In this document: positions 37,133 to 45,082 of the stretch, piece by piece
Layout: each line of letters starts with the position of its first letter
Position numbering within the stretch: position 1 is the stretch's first letter
NCBI RefSeq assembly: GCF_018917865.1
Contig: NZ_JAHLPM010000010.1
Span: forward strand, 1-64,000
Length of the DNA: 64,000 bases
Source of the DNA: Tissierella simiarum
GTDB lineage: Bacteria; Bacillota; Clostridia; Tissierellales; Tissierellaceae
Reading direction: 5' to 3'
Notes under the pieces: generated by a model
The model's input: the letters and a program-made list of their open reading frames with translations, nothing else
Databases searched by the model: none
Told to the model about the DNA's origin: nothing
Made by a program: the position numbers and the translations under genes

Positions 37133-37165
37133 GCTATTTAGAAATATAAAATAACTCTAAATAGC
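37133..37165 (-). terminator. terminator-like hairpin after the 37189 gene
   Basis: Arms GCTATTTAGA/TCTAAATAGC with a 13-base loop, closely similar in sequence to the terminator arm at 33398-33438. No strong T-run. Confidence 0.5.
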
Positions 37166-37188
37166 CTTCAAATCAAATTGGATTTTTA

Positions 37189-37680
37189 TTAATTTTTTGT
37201 TTCTAAAAGATCTCCCAAATCTTTATCCATTGTAGATATCGTAAAATATTTTCCTTGTATTTTTGCAATACAATAGTTATCTTTTATCTTAAATGTTAAA
37301 TAATTTAAATCTTCACTTATTTTATCTTTCTCAATTTCATCTGATTGTTGAAAAATTTGTATCGATACTAGTAATGATCCGTTCTTAAAGAAGTTAACTT
37401 TAAAAAATGGCCTAACTATATATTGATCAATTATCTTTTTATTAACATTTACATCAGTAATAGGGAAAAATTTTTCCTTAAATAATTCTAAATTATTATT
37501 GTTCTCAAAAACTATTTTATCAGTTTTATATCCTATCACTTCAATTTTATCAGCTTCATGCATATTATCATGAAGCTGCACCCATTTTTTATTATTATGC
37601 AGTCTATAAATACCTTTTAAAGACAAAATTAATCCAACTATTATTAGACTCAAAAAAATAAATCGTCTTTTATTATTCAT
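37189..37680 (-). CDS. membrane-anchored protein of unknown function
   Basis: 163 aa from ATG 37680, chosen because AAGGAG lies nine bases upstream; the longer frame to 37752 has no such site. One N-terminal helix (FIFLSLIIVGLILSL) anchors an outer domain of about 135 residues with beta-rich text (KVNFFKNGSLLVSIQIF, YLTFKIKDNYCIAKI). It lies just downstream of the secreted 306-aa protein in the same direction. Its layout resembles that of the damaged plus-strand gene at 36520. Not recognised. Confidence 0.6.
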   Translation of the reverse strand: MNNKRRFIFLSLIIVGLILSLKGIYRLHNNKKWVQLHDNMHEADKIEVIGYKTDKIVFENNNNLELFKEKFFPITDVNVNKKIIDQYIVRPFFKVNFFKNGSLLVSIQIFQQSDEIEKDKISEDLNYLTFKIKDNYCIAKIQGKYFTISTMDKDLGDLLETKN

Positions 37681-37934
37681 TATAAAGCTCTCCTTAAAAA
37701 TTAGTTCAATATAATGGATATTGCATAAATTATAAAATTTGAATTTCTGCACTTAAGCTAAACAAACAATTTATAGCATTTCCTAATGCCATCATTCATT
37801 AAAATTTTTAAACTTAAGTGCTAAAAATTCAAATTATATGACGTCTTTTTATTCAAGATACGATTCTATTGTAGAAATACGTTAAAATATAAATAAAGCA
37901 TATATTATTTATATTCTAAACTTAAAGATAATAT

Positions 37935-38855
37935 CTACTGATGAAACTGAATATAGTTATCTATTCCTTTTCTTAATAAAGCTTCATTATCATTAAAATC
38001 ATAATCTGCCCTTTCACTCTTGTATTGTGATGCAGCACTTCTATCACCTACATAAGATCTTCTATTTATAGTTTTTCCTGCTCGATATGGATATATATTG
38101 CGTACTTCTACTATTTTATTATAATGTACTTTTGAAACATATTCATTCGCTGTAACATCTTTTATAACTCCATATCCTCCTGTACCTAAACTTACAATAG
38201 TAAAAACTGTATTTATAACTGTAGTTGGCCATGAAACTAGAGCTGCTATGGCACTAACACTCATCCCTGCATAAACATCCCAACTATAATGTTTGTACAT
38301 TTCAAAATGCATACTTTCATATAACTTTCCTGTGTATCCACGATAAACTAAACTTCTTAAATATTTAGAAGAATATTCTTTTCCATAGTAACTTTCAAGA
38401 TCAGCAGTAATCTTTGAAGCTATAGATGAATCTGTTGAAAGCTCTATAGGTTGTGTTATATTCTCATTAAAATCTACAGATAACTGTTTATCTAGTTTTA
38501 TCTTATTATTTAATACATCTGTCCTCAGCACATCAAAGTTTTCAATATTAAAATCTTCTGTTCTATCGTTAATAATTGTTGAGTTAATTAAATTAGGCTC
38601 TAATTTATCCTTCATATTAATTTCAGCATATCCATTAACATTTTCCGAAATACTTAATGTAAAATTATCATTATCTTCATAGTAATAGTAAGTGTCACCA
38701 ATCTTAGTAATCTCCTTAATTACTATTCCATCATTTTCAATACTTTCAATTATTTCTATATTAGGATTTAAAGACATCTCAGAAGCAAAGACATTGAAAT
38801 TCATACTTACCATCATAAATACCAATATCATTGAAAATATTTTCTTAAACTTCAT
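37935..38855 (-). CDS. secreted protein of unknown function inside the agr region
   Basis: 306 aa with a signal peptide ending near NVFASEM (cleavage about residue 25). An acidic N-terminal half is followed by a hydrophobic Gly/Ala/Val stretch (about residues 192-225, MSVSAIAALVSWPTTVINTV then LGTGGYGVI) that could insert into a membrane, and a basic, Tyr-rich tail. GGGGGGATAA precedes the ATG, the same kind of site as agrD. The decayed agrD copy with its LytTR array lies directly upstream, so it may once have been, or still be, read from that promoter. No family is recognised. Confidence 0.65.
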   Translation of the reverse strand: MKFKKIFSMILVFMMVSMNFNVFASEMSLNPNIEIIESIENDGIVIKEITKIGDTYYYYEDNDNFTLSISENVNGYAEINMKDKLEPNLINSTIINDRTEDFNIENFDVLRTDVLNNKIKLDKQLSVDFNENITQPIELSTDSSIASKITADLESYYGKEYSSKYLRSLVYRGYTGKLYESMHFEMYKHYSWDVYAGMSVSAIAALVSWPTTVINTVFTIVSLGTGGYGVIKDVTANEYVSKVHYNKIVEVRNIYPYRAGKTINRRSYVGDRSAASQYKSERADYDFNDNEALLRKGIDNYIQFHQ

Positions 38856-38907
38856 AATTTATCCCCCCGTTTTTTAAATTAAACTTCCTAATAAAAGCAT
38901 ATTCATA

Positions 38908-39031
38908 TTATTTAGCCCTTAGTTTTTTAGACTCAAATGTTAAAAATGCCGATTGTTTTCCTTCTGCTAAATGAATTGCTTTTTTGACATTCTAGCTATG
39001 TTTTGTAATATTTCTCTTCCGTATTATACAT
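38908..39031 (-). pseudogene. decayed second agrD copy
   Basis: The DNA is clearly related to the agrD gene at 34706-34828: the stretch coding LAEGKQSAFLTFE is kept almost base for base. The frame is broken twice, once after about eight codons and once by loss of an A in an A-run (SKK), so that the start at 39031 leads to an early stop. The original tail would have read ESKKLRAK. The peptide ring residues SAFLT are unchanged. Confidence 0.8.
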
Positions 39032-39228
39032 TTAATTCACTCCCTTCTCAAAGTCTTTTAAATAGTATTAAATATTCTGCTGAAAACTTTGTTATAGTTA
39101 ATATAAACCATAAATATTAACAATTTTCCTCTATATCTATTATTTCATTTGCTATTAAATATCTTCTATCAGAAATCAGTAACTAATTTTAATTACACAA
39201 TACCATATCTTATCCATATTTTCTTTAA

Positions 39229-39265
39229 AACGGCATGAATGGTAGTGAAAACGGTATGAATAGTA
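39229..39265 (-). promoter_or_regulatory. putative AgrA (LytTR) binding array, copy 2
   Basis: Plus-strand heptamers AACGGCA, AATGGTA, AACGGTA and AATAGTA start at 39229, 39238, 39250 and 39259, spacings 9, 12 and 9 as in copy 1. The minus-strand form TACCGTT matches the known LytTR half-site more closely than copy 1. It stands between agrC and the decayed agrD. Confidence 0.7.
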
Positions 39266-39311
39266 AAATGAAAGTAAAAAGAAAAAAGTTAGACCATACA
39301 AATCTAACTTT

Positions 39312-40637
39312 TCATATTATAGGTAACATTATACTTAATATAAATTCTTCATTGTTATATTCATAATTTAATATTCCATTATATCTTTCTACTACTGTTT
39401 CTATACTTTTAACTCCAAATCCATGATTTTCTTTATCTCTCTTTGTGGTTTCCAGTTGTCCTTGCTCATTTATGGGATTAGTTATTGTAGGATTAGATAT
39501 TTCTATAAATAAGTAGTCTTTATACGGATTTATTTTTATTCTAATTTTTCTTTTATTCATATCTTCTATCTTTTCATTTGCCTCTATTCCATTATCTAAT
39601 GCGTTTCCTAAAATACTACATAAATCTAGGGGTCTTATATTTATATTTTCTGGAATACTTACTTTTATATCCATATCTATATTCTTTTTATTTCCTTCAG
39701 ATTTTTTTTGATTCAATATAGTATCTATAACATGATTCCCACTTTTAATCCAAGTATAAGTTTGTATGGCTTCATCTCTTAAGTTATCTATATACTCCTT
39801 CATCGTATCTAATTTATTTTGTTCTAATAATTTATCAATACAGATTATATGGTTTTTAAAATCATGATGAGTTCTTCTAATACTTTCATATATTTTTTCT
39901 TTTTCTTCAATTTCTTTTGTCAGCATTTCATTTTTTATTTCCATTATTTTATAATTGCTTCTTTCCTTATAAAATTCATTTAATTTTATGAAGACATAAT
40001 AAGTTATTAAAACTATTGATAAAGAGCCCATAGAAATGGATATTATCAGATATTGTATCTCTAAACTTATGCTGCTTGTAATTAAGCCTATCCTAAATAA
40101 TATTAATAGGTTTACTCCAGATATTAAATATACAAATAAAATCCAATGCCAATAATATTTAGGAATATTTAAATCTTTTTCTTTAAAACTATTTTTTATA
40201 AATCTTAAAAATAAAAGTAACAGAAATTTAGATAATTGGGATAGAAAAAGTCTAGCCCAAGTTTGATCTACAACAGTATCATATATATTTCTATCAGTAA
40301 AATAACTTACAATGTTTACTGATAAAAGATCACCAAATACTAGAAAGAAATAAAATATAGTCACATAGGTTATTTTACTTTTAATATTTCCGTTAAACAA
40401 TTTTTTCGCTACAATTAAAAATACTATATAGACTAAGGTTGTACGTAAAATAGAGTATATCTTTATTTCGGTTAGTATGAATATAAAAGTGGATAATATA
40501 AAAATGGATAAATAATAGATCCTATCTTTCACCTTTTTATTTCTATTCAATACAAATTCTAAAAAATCATAAAGTAGAAAAACTTCTACCAAACATAGCA
40601 TATATTCATATATACTCCATATTAAAGGCTTAGGCAT
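39312..40637 (-). CDS. agrC: AgrC-like sensor histidine kinase
   Basis: 441 aa. Six to seven N-terminal helices (about 1-215) form the peptide sensor; a coiled coil and the kinase core follow. The phosphorylated His is in RRTHHDFKNHIICID, the N-box is SILGNALDNGIEANEK and the G-box is NHGFGVKSIETVVERYNG, all typical of the AgrC/GHKL (HPK10) group. It would detect the AgrD-derived lactone and phosphorylate the regulator encoded two bases upstream. It has no agrB next to it, in contrast to normal agr loci. Confidence 0.9.
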   Translation of the reverse strand: MPKPLIWSIYEYMLCLVEVFLLYDFLEFVLNRNKKVKDRIYYLSIFILSTFIFILTEIKIYSILRTTLVYIVFLIVAKKLFNGNIKSKITYVTIFYFFLVFGDLLSVNIVSYFTDRNIYDTVVDQTWARLFLSQLSKFLLLLFLRFIKNSFKEKDLNIPKYYWHWILFVYLISGVNLLILFRIGLITSSISLEIQYLIISISMGSLSIVLITYYVFIKLNEFYKERSNYKIMEIKNEMLTKEIEEKEKIYESIRRTHHDFKNHIICIDKLLEQNKLDTMKEYIDNLRDEAIQTYTWIKSGNHVIDTILNQKKSEGNKKNIDMDIKVSIPENINIRPLDLCSILGNALDNGIEANEKIEDMNKRKIRIKINPYKDYLFIEISNPTITNPINEQGQLETTKRDKENHGFGVKSIETVVERYNGILNYEYNNEEFILSIMLPII

Positions 40638-40639
40638 TC

Positions 40640-41350
40640 TTATCCACCCCTTGCCACTTTAACAAATCTTTTCTTTACTTCTTCTATTCTATATCTGCTA
40701 ACTGGCAACTTCTTCCCATTATCTAATGTTACATCTAGATCACCTATACATTTTATATAATTTTCATTTATCATACAACTCATATGTATTTTGATAAATT
40801 CTCTACCTTGAAATACATCTTCTATATCCTTAAACCTTCTAATATTACTTATATACTTATGATTAAAAGTTATTATTTGGACATTTCTATCTATAAACTC
40901 AAAGTACAATATATCATTTATATATAATGCTACTTCTCCTTCTACAGTTTTAAATATACACTTTTCATATGTTAGCTTTCTCATTGCATTTTCTAATGCT
41001 TCCTTTAATTCAGTATCTATATTGCTTTTCCTAATAAATCTAAATGTATTATATCTAAAAGTTTTATATACTTCATCTTCCATAGAAGTAAGAAAAATCA
41101 ATATGGTTTTTTTATCCTTTTTTCTAATAATTTCGGCTGCTTCTATACCATCTATCTTAGGCATATCTATATCTAGAAATATAATATCAAATGGCTTGTC
41201 TGACTTACTGTAAGATTCTAATAGCTTTATACCATTTATGAACTTATGAATTTTCGCAGCCTTTTCTATATTTTTTAAAGTTTCTATGATTTCTTGCTCT
41301 ATATAATCTAAAAAATGTTGATTATCATCACAAACTGCAATATTTATCAT
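40640..41350 (-). CDS. agrA: AgrA-like response regulator with LytTR DNA-binding domain
   Basis: 236 aa. Receiver domain at about 1-120 with CDDN and the phospho-Asp in IIFLDIDMPKIDGIEAAE; LytTR domain at about 140-235 (VEGEVALYINDILYFEF, HKYISNIRRFKDIE, IKIHMSCMINENYIKCI, GKKLPVSRYRIEEVKKRF). Members bind tandem 9-bp repeats. The arrays at 35036 and 39229 are the likely targets. It is the first gene of the agrA-agrC transcript. Confidence 0.92.
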   Translation of the reverse strand: MINIAVCDDNQHFLDYIEQEIIETLKNIEKAAKIHKFINGIKLLESYSKSDKPFDIIFLDIDMPKIDGIEAAEIIRKKDKKTILIFLTSMEDEVYKTFRYNTFRFIRKSNIDTELKEALENAMRKLTYEKCIFKTVEGEVALYINDILYFEFIDRNVQIITFNHKYISNIRRFKDIEDVFQGREFIKIHMSCMINENYIKCIGDLDVTLDNGKKLPVSRYRIEEVKKRFVKVARGG

Positions 41351-41442
41351 TTATATCTTCCCCCTTTGTAATATATTTCCAACTATAGGTTAACATAAGT
41401 CTTTAATAAAAACAATAAGACTTAGATAATCGGCAAACAAAA

Positions 41443-41469
41443 AAACCTCTATTTTAAAAGTAGAGGTTT
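41443..41469 (-). terminator. terminator after mobA and the fdhD-like fragment
   Basis: Arms AAACCTCTA/TAGAGGTTT, followed on the minus strand by TTTTGTTTG. Confidence 0.75.
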
Positions 41470-41484
41470 AATATAGTATGCAAC

Positions 41485-41599
41485 TTAAAAATTTTTGCTA
41501 TTTAGATTTAAAGAATATTCAAGTATTATCATGTCATTTTCCATAAAAATATCTTCCACTCTTCACTTTAGTGATATCTATGTTTCTAGATGATTTCAT
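41485..41599 (-). pseudogene. fdhD: likely N-terminal fragment of fdhD, frameshifted
   Basis: Immediately after the mobA stop an ATG at 41599 opens MKSSRNIDITKVKSGRYFYGK and stops; in the adjacent frame from 41544 the text goes on MENDMIILEYSLNLNSKNF and stops at 41485. Joined, this resembles the beginning of FdhD (the protein that sulfurates the formate dehydrogenase cofactor), which starts with a ITKVK-like strand and an EYPL-like motif. Only about 40 of the usual 250-260 residues remain. A working fdhD must then be elsewhere. The match is by eye on a short stretch. Confidence 0.4.
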
Positions 41600-41600
41600 A

Positions 41601-42212
41601 TTATCTACTCCAGTTATTGAAATAATTTTCCAAATACAAGCTTAAATCTTCTTTAGTATTTAAGTTTAAAAACATATCCCAGTTTGGGCTAAACTTTCTT
41701 GCTTCTTTTTCTTCAATATAAAAAATATTTAATTTCTCTAATAATGAATAAATAGATCTTTTATTTGAAAGCAAATGTTTTTCAATATTATTCACTATAT
41801 CCTTTGAATAAAAGCTGCTAAAAGGCTCTATCCAATTTCCACACTTAGTAACACATCCGTCTATATTCATATTCTCAATCTGTTTTTTCATATACTTAAC
41901 ATACTCTATATTAATATTTGGCATATCACAAGCTACTACGAAAGAATACTTGCTTGAAGCTTCCTTTAATCCTACATGAATGCCTCCTAATGGCCCCTTT
42001 TCTTTAAGAATATCTTTAGCTACTTTATGAGTAACATCCAAATAACATTGAAGTTTATTGGTTACAATAATTATTTCATCGAATTCCTTTTCAAGTTCGT
42101 GAATTAATATGTCCATAAGCCTTTTTTCATGGATTTCTATGAATTGTTTATCAAAACCCATTCTAGAGCTTTTACCACCAGCCAATATTATTGCTGTACC
42201 AAACTTTTCCAC
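41601..42212 (-). CDS. mobA: molybdenum cofactor guanylyltransferase MobA
   Basis: 203 aa nucleotidyltransferase that joins GMP to molybdopterin, making the guanine dinucleotide cofactor used by formate dehydrogenases. The P-loop-like LAGGKSSRMGFDKQ, KEKGPLGGIHVGL, and the metal-binding VVACDMPNIN are all present. It is divergent from the ModE-like regulator gene. Confidence 0.9.
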   Translation of the reverse strand: MEKFGTAIILAGGKSSRMGFDKQFIEIHEKRLMDILIHELEKEFDEIIIVTNKLQCYLDVTHKVAKDILKEKGPLGGIHVGLKEASSKYSFVVACDMPNINIEYVKYMKKQIENMNIDGCVTKCGNWIEPFSSFYSKDIVNNIEKHLLSNKRSIYSLLEKLNIFYIEEKEARKFSPNWDMFLNLNTKEDLSLYLENYFNNWSR

Positions 42213-42427
42213 TCTATCACCTTTTAGTCAAGTCATTTATTATTAACTTCCTATTTACATCTTGATTTTATAATAGTCTAAACATACTGTCAATATTTGT
42301 AATTATTTAAATCTGCTTCTTATCATAAGTCGAAAACTTTTAATTACATCATATTTGCAAATGATATATCTATAAATTATAATTATCTATATATTGATAA
42401 ATGTCTAATTATATAGGAGTTGGTAAC

Positions 42428-42787
42428 ATGTCTAACAATTTTAATGATAACTTAGATTACCATATTAAAGCTACAGTTTTTCTTAATAACTCAATATTTG
42501 GCCCTGGTATTTCAAAGATCATGAAATTAGTTAAAGAAACCAATAGTCTATCAGAAGCATATAGAATTATGGGACTATCCTCTAGTAAAGGATGGAAAAT
42601 TATAAAAAAAGCCGAAAAAGATTTAGGTTTCCCTCTATTTGTTACTACAATAGGTGGTAAAGGCGGTGGAAAGTCTAATCTCTCTAAAGAAGGAGAAGAT
42701 TTATTAAATAGGTACGAATCCTTTATTTCTGAATTGAATATAGAGGGAGAAAAACTTTTTCAAAAGTACTTTCTAGATAATAAATAA
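42428..42787 (+). CDS. ModE N-terminal-domain-like winged-helix regulator
   Basis: 119 aa from ATG 42428 (AGGAG eight bases upstream); the frame is open from an earlier ATG at 42401. The LysR-type winged helix SLSEAYRIMGLSSSKGWKII...DLGFPLFVTTIGGKGGGKSNLS matches the DNA-binding domain of ModE. The C-terminal molybdate-binding (Mop/TOBE) domains of classic ModE are absent. It probably controls the surrounding molybdate uptake and cofactor genes, but how it senses molybdenum is not visible. Confidence 0.8.
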   Translation: MSNNFNDNLDYHIKATVFLNNSIFGPGISKIMKLVKETNSLSEAYRIMGLSSSKGWKIIKKAEKDLGFPLFVTTIGGKGGGKSNLSKEGEDLLNRYESFISELNIEGEKLFQKYFLDNK

Positions 42788-42793
42788 AATTAA

Positions 42794-43285
42794 TTATTTT
42801 CTCCCACATTCAGTTGCTTGACCTACCAATATTTCTAGTCCATGGTGAACACTATCTAGAATATAATCTAAGGATTCTTTTACTGCCTTAGGACTACCTG
42901 GCAAATTGATTATTAGAGTTTTATTTCTTATACCTGATACCCCTCTAGATAACATAGCTCTTGGTGTAATTTGAAGGCTATAATTCCTTATGGCTTCAGC
43001 TATTCCATTTGCCATCCTATGACAAGCTTTTATTGTAGCTTCAGGTGTTACATCCCTAGGACTAAATCCTGTTCCACCCGTTGTTAAGATTAAATCCAAT
43101 TTTAAATTGTCTGACATATAAACTATCTCTTTTAAAATAATATCTTCTTCATCAGGCACTATTATTTTTCTTTCTACTTTATAACCCTTAGACTCTAATA
43201 TTTCAGCTATTAGTTCTCCAGATTTATCTTCCCTTTCTCCTAACGCACCCTTATCACTTGCAGTTATTATTCCTACCTTAAACAT
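42794..43285 (-). CDS. mogA: molybdopterin adenylyltransferase, MogA/MoaB family
   Basis: 163 aa from ATG 43285, with GGAG eight bases upstream. The MoCF fold is shown by GIITASDKGALGEREDKSG, LTTGGTGFSPRDVTPEAT and INLPGSPKAVKESLDYIL. It adenylates molybdopterin before metal insertion by MoeA. It belongs to the cofactor operon running leftward from 46105. Confidence 0.9.
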   Translation of the reverse strand: MFKVGIITASDKGALGEREDKSGELIAEILESKGYKVERKIIVPDEEDIILKEIVYMSDNLKLDLILTTGGTGFSPRDVTPEATIKACHRMANGIAEAIRNYSLQITPRAMLSRGVSGIRNKTLIINLPGSPKAVKESLDYILDSVHHGLEILVGQATECGRK

Positions 43286-43339
43286 ATTAATCACTCCAGT
43301 TAAATTTATATACCTTTATTCTTTATTAAGGAATTTCTC

Positions 43340-43840
43340 TTAATTATTATTTGTTTTTAAAAATTTTTCCTCTATTAAATCAACTATTTCTTTTGTTTGA
43401 GAAAAGTCAAATTGAGGTATGGTTTTATTGAAAGGTGTATCCGTAATAATTCCAAATAATTCATCATCCTTAGAGCATAACTTTTCAGCTATTTCCTTTC
43501 TGAATACTTCTAATTTAGGCTTGTTTTCGGCTTTATATCCTTCTGTTATTATAATATCCACATTGTTTATTTTATTTATTACATCTTCTAAGCTATATTC
43601 TTCCTCCAATTGTTCAATAATTGCCATCTTCTTTGAAGAAGATATAGTAACTACATTTGCCCCTGCCTGAGCATGTAGCCATGTATCTTTACCGGGATGA
43701 TCTATATCAAATCCATGAACATCATGTTTTATAGTTCCAACTCTATATCCCCTAGATCTTAATTCTCTAATAATATTACATAGAACCCTAGTCTTACCTA
43801 CGTTGGACTTGCTGCCAACAATTGAAAACACAGGTATCAT
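43340..43840 (-). CDS. mobB: molybdopterin-guanine dinucleotide biosynthesis protein MobB
   Basis: 166 aa GTP-binding protein with the P-loop GSKSNVGKTRVL and the later DIIITEGYKAENKPKLEVF. It assists MobA in making the guanine dinucleotide cofactor. Its ATG overlaps the moeA stop by four bases. Confidence 0.92.
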   Translation of the reverse strand: MIPVFSIVGSKSNVGKTRVLCNIIRELRSRGYRVGTIKHDVHGFDIDHPGKDTWLHAQAGANVVTISSSKKMAIIEQLEEEYSLEDVINKINNVDIIITEGYKAENKPKLEVFRKEIAEKLCSKDDELFGIITDTPFNKTIPQFDFSQTKEIVDLIEEKFLKTNNN

Positions 43841-45072
43841 TCTCCCACCTCTAAATAATTTATTAATTGAACTTTTATTTTATCCCCTTTTTTATAGGGA
43901 CCCATACCACTAGCTACAAAAAATAAAGAATTCTTTTCTGACAAGCTAGATAAAACTCCTGAGCTATGTTTATTCGGAAGTTTTGTATAATATTTTCCAT
44001 CTTTTTTATAGGTGAAGGCTCTAATATATCTATTTTGGCTGCTAATTTTATTAGAATTGTTTTCCAATAGGGAATCTACTTCCATTAAATTATATTTTGT
44101 TTTTCCCCTTAATCTCAATATGGTTGGTCTTACAAACTGCTCAAAAGTAATATATGCTGCTGCTGGATTTCCCGATAATCCAAATAAAAACTTATTTTCA
44201 TATTTTGCTACAACTATAGGTGTTCCTGGTTTCATTTTTACTTTCCAAAATAAAATTTTCCCTCCTGTCTCTTGGAATGCCTCTTTTATAATATCTGCAT
44301 CTCCTACAGATGCACCTCCTGTTGTAATTATAACATCAGCCCATTTTAATGAAGATTTCAATACTCTTGTAGTTTCTTCAATATTGTCTTTGCAAATACC
44401 TAGTAGTACAGGCTCTCCTCCCCATCTTTTAACTTGTGCTGCAATGGTATAGGAATTACTATTTCTTATTTTACCTTCTTTTAGTTCTTCATCAATGTCT
44501 ACAAGTTCATCTCCTGTAGCTAGAATAGCTACCTTAGGTCTATCATATACCTTTATATGACTTCTTCCTAATGAAGCTAGAATACCTATTTCAGCTGGTC
44601 CAATTACTATTCCTTTTGGCAAAACTATATCACCTGATTTTATATCTTCACCCATTTTTACAATATTAGACTGTGGTTTTAGATAGTTAAATATTTTTAC
44701 CTCTTTATCTGTAAATTTTGTATCTTCATATTTCATAACTACATCTGCACCTTCTGGTATCTTTGCTCCCGTCATTATCCTTATAGCTTGGCCATTGTTT
44801 ATTTTCTTATTACTAACATATCCTGCTTGTATTACGTCTATAACTTCTAATGTTATGGGAGAATCTTCAGTAGCATATATGGTGTCTTCTGATCTATATG
44901 CATATCCATCAAGAGGAGATCTGTTAAAAGGCGGTATATTTATATTAGATTTAATGTCTTCAGCTAAAACATAATCTAAGCTATCTAAAAGAGAAATCTC
45001 TATAATATTAATATCTATATGTTCATCTGCAAGTATTCTATTTGCATCCTCTATGGAAATATTTATTAACAT
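43837..45072 (-). CDS. moeA: molybdopterin molybdenumtransferase MoeA
   Basis: 411 aa from ATG 45072 (AGGAGG-like AAGGAGG upstream; the longer frame to 45234 overlaps the upstream gene). MoeA inserts molybdate into adenylated molybdopterin. Visible are the N-terminal domain with NIPPFNRSPLDGYA, RIMTGAKIPEGAD, the MoCF domain with TTGGASVGDADIIKEA and FGLSGNPAAAYITFEQFVRP, and the C-terminal beta domain. It is overlapped by mobB downstream. Confidence 0.94.
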   Translation of the reverse strand: MLINISIEDANRILADEHIDINIIEISLLDSLDYVLAEDIKSNINIPPFNRSPLDGYAYRSEDTIYATEDSPITLEVIDVIQAGYVSNKKINNGQAIRIMTGAKIPEGADVVMKYEDTKFTDKEVKIFNYLKPQSNIVKMGEDIKSGDIVLPKGIVIGPAEIGILASLGRSHIKVYDRPKVAILATGDELVDIDEELKEGKIRNSNSYTIAAQVKRWGGEPVLLGICKDNIEETTRVLKSSLKWADVIITTGGASVGDADIIKEAFQETGGKILFWKVKMKPGTPIVVAKYENKFLFGLSGNPAAAYITFEQFVRPTILRLRGKTKYNLMEVDSLLENNSNKISSQNRYIRAFTYKKDGKYYTKLPNKHSSGVLSSLSEKNSLFFVASGMGPYKKGDKIKVQLINYLEVGE

Positions 45073-45082
45073 TTTTTCCTCC

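Noticed and set aside
44012-44452. 146-codon plus-strand frame inside moeA
   Set aside because: Antisense shadow of a well-recognised gene; no start signal.
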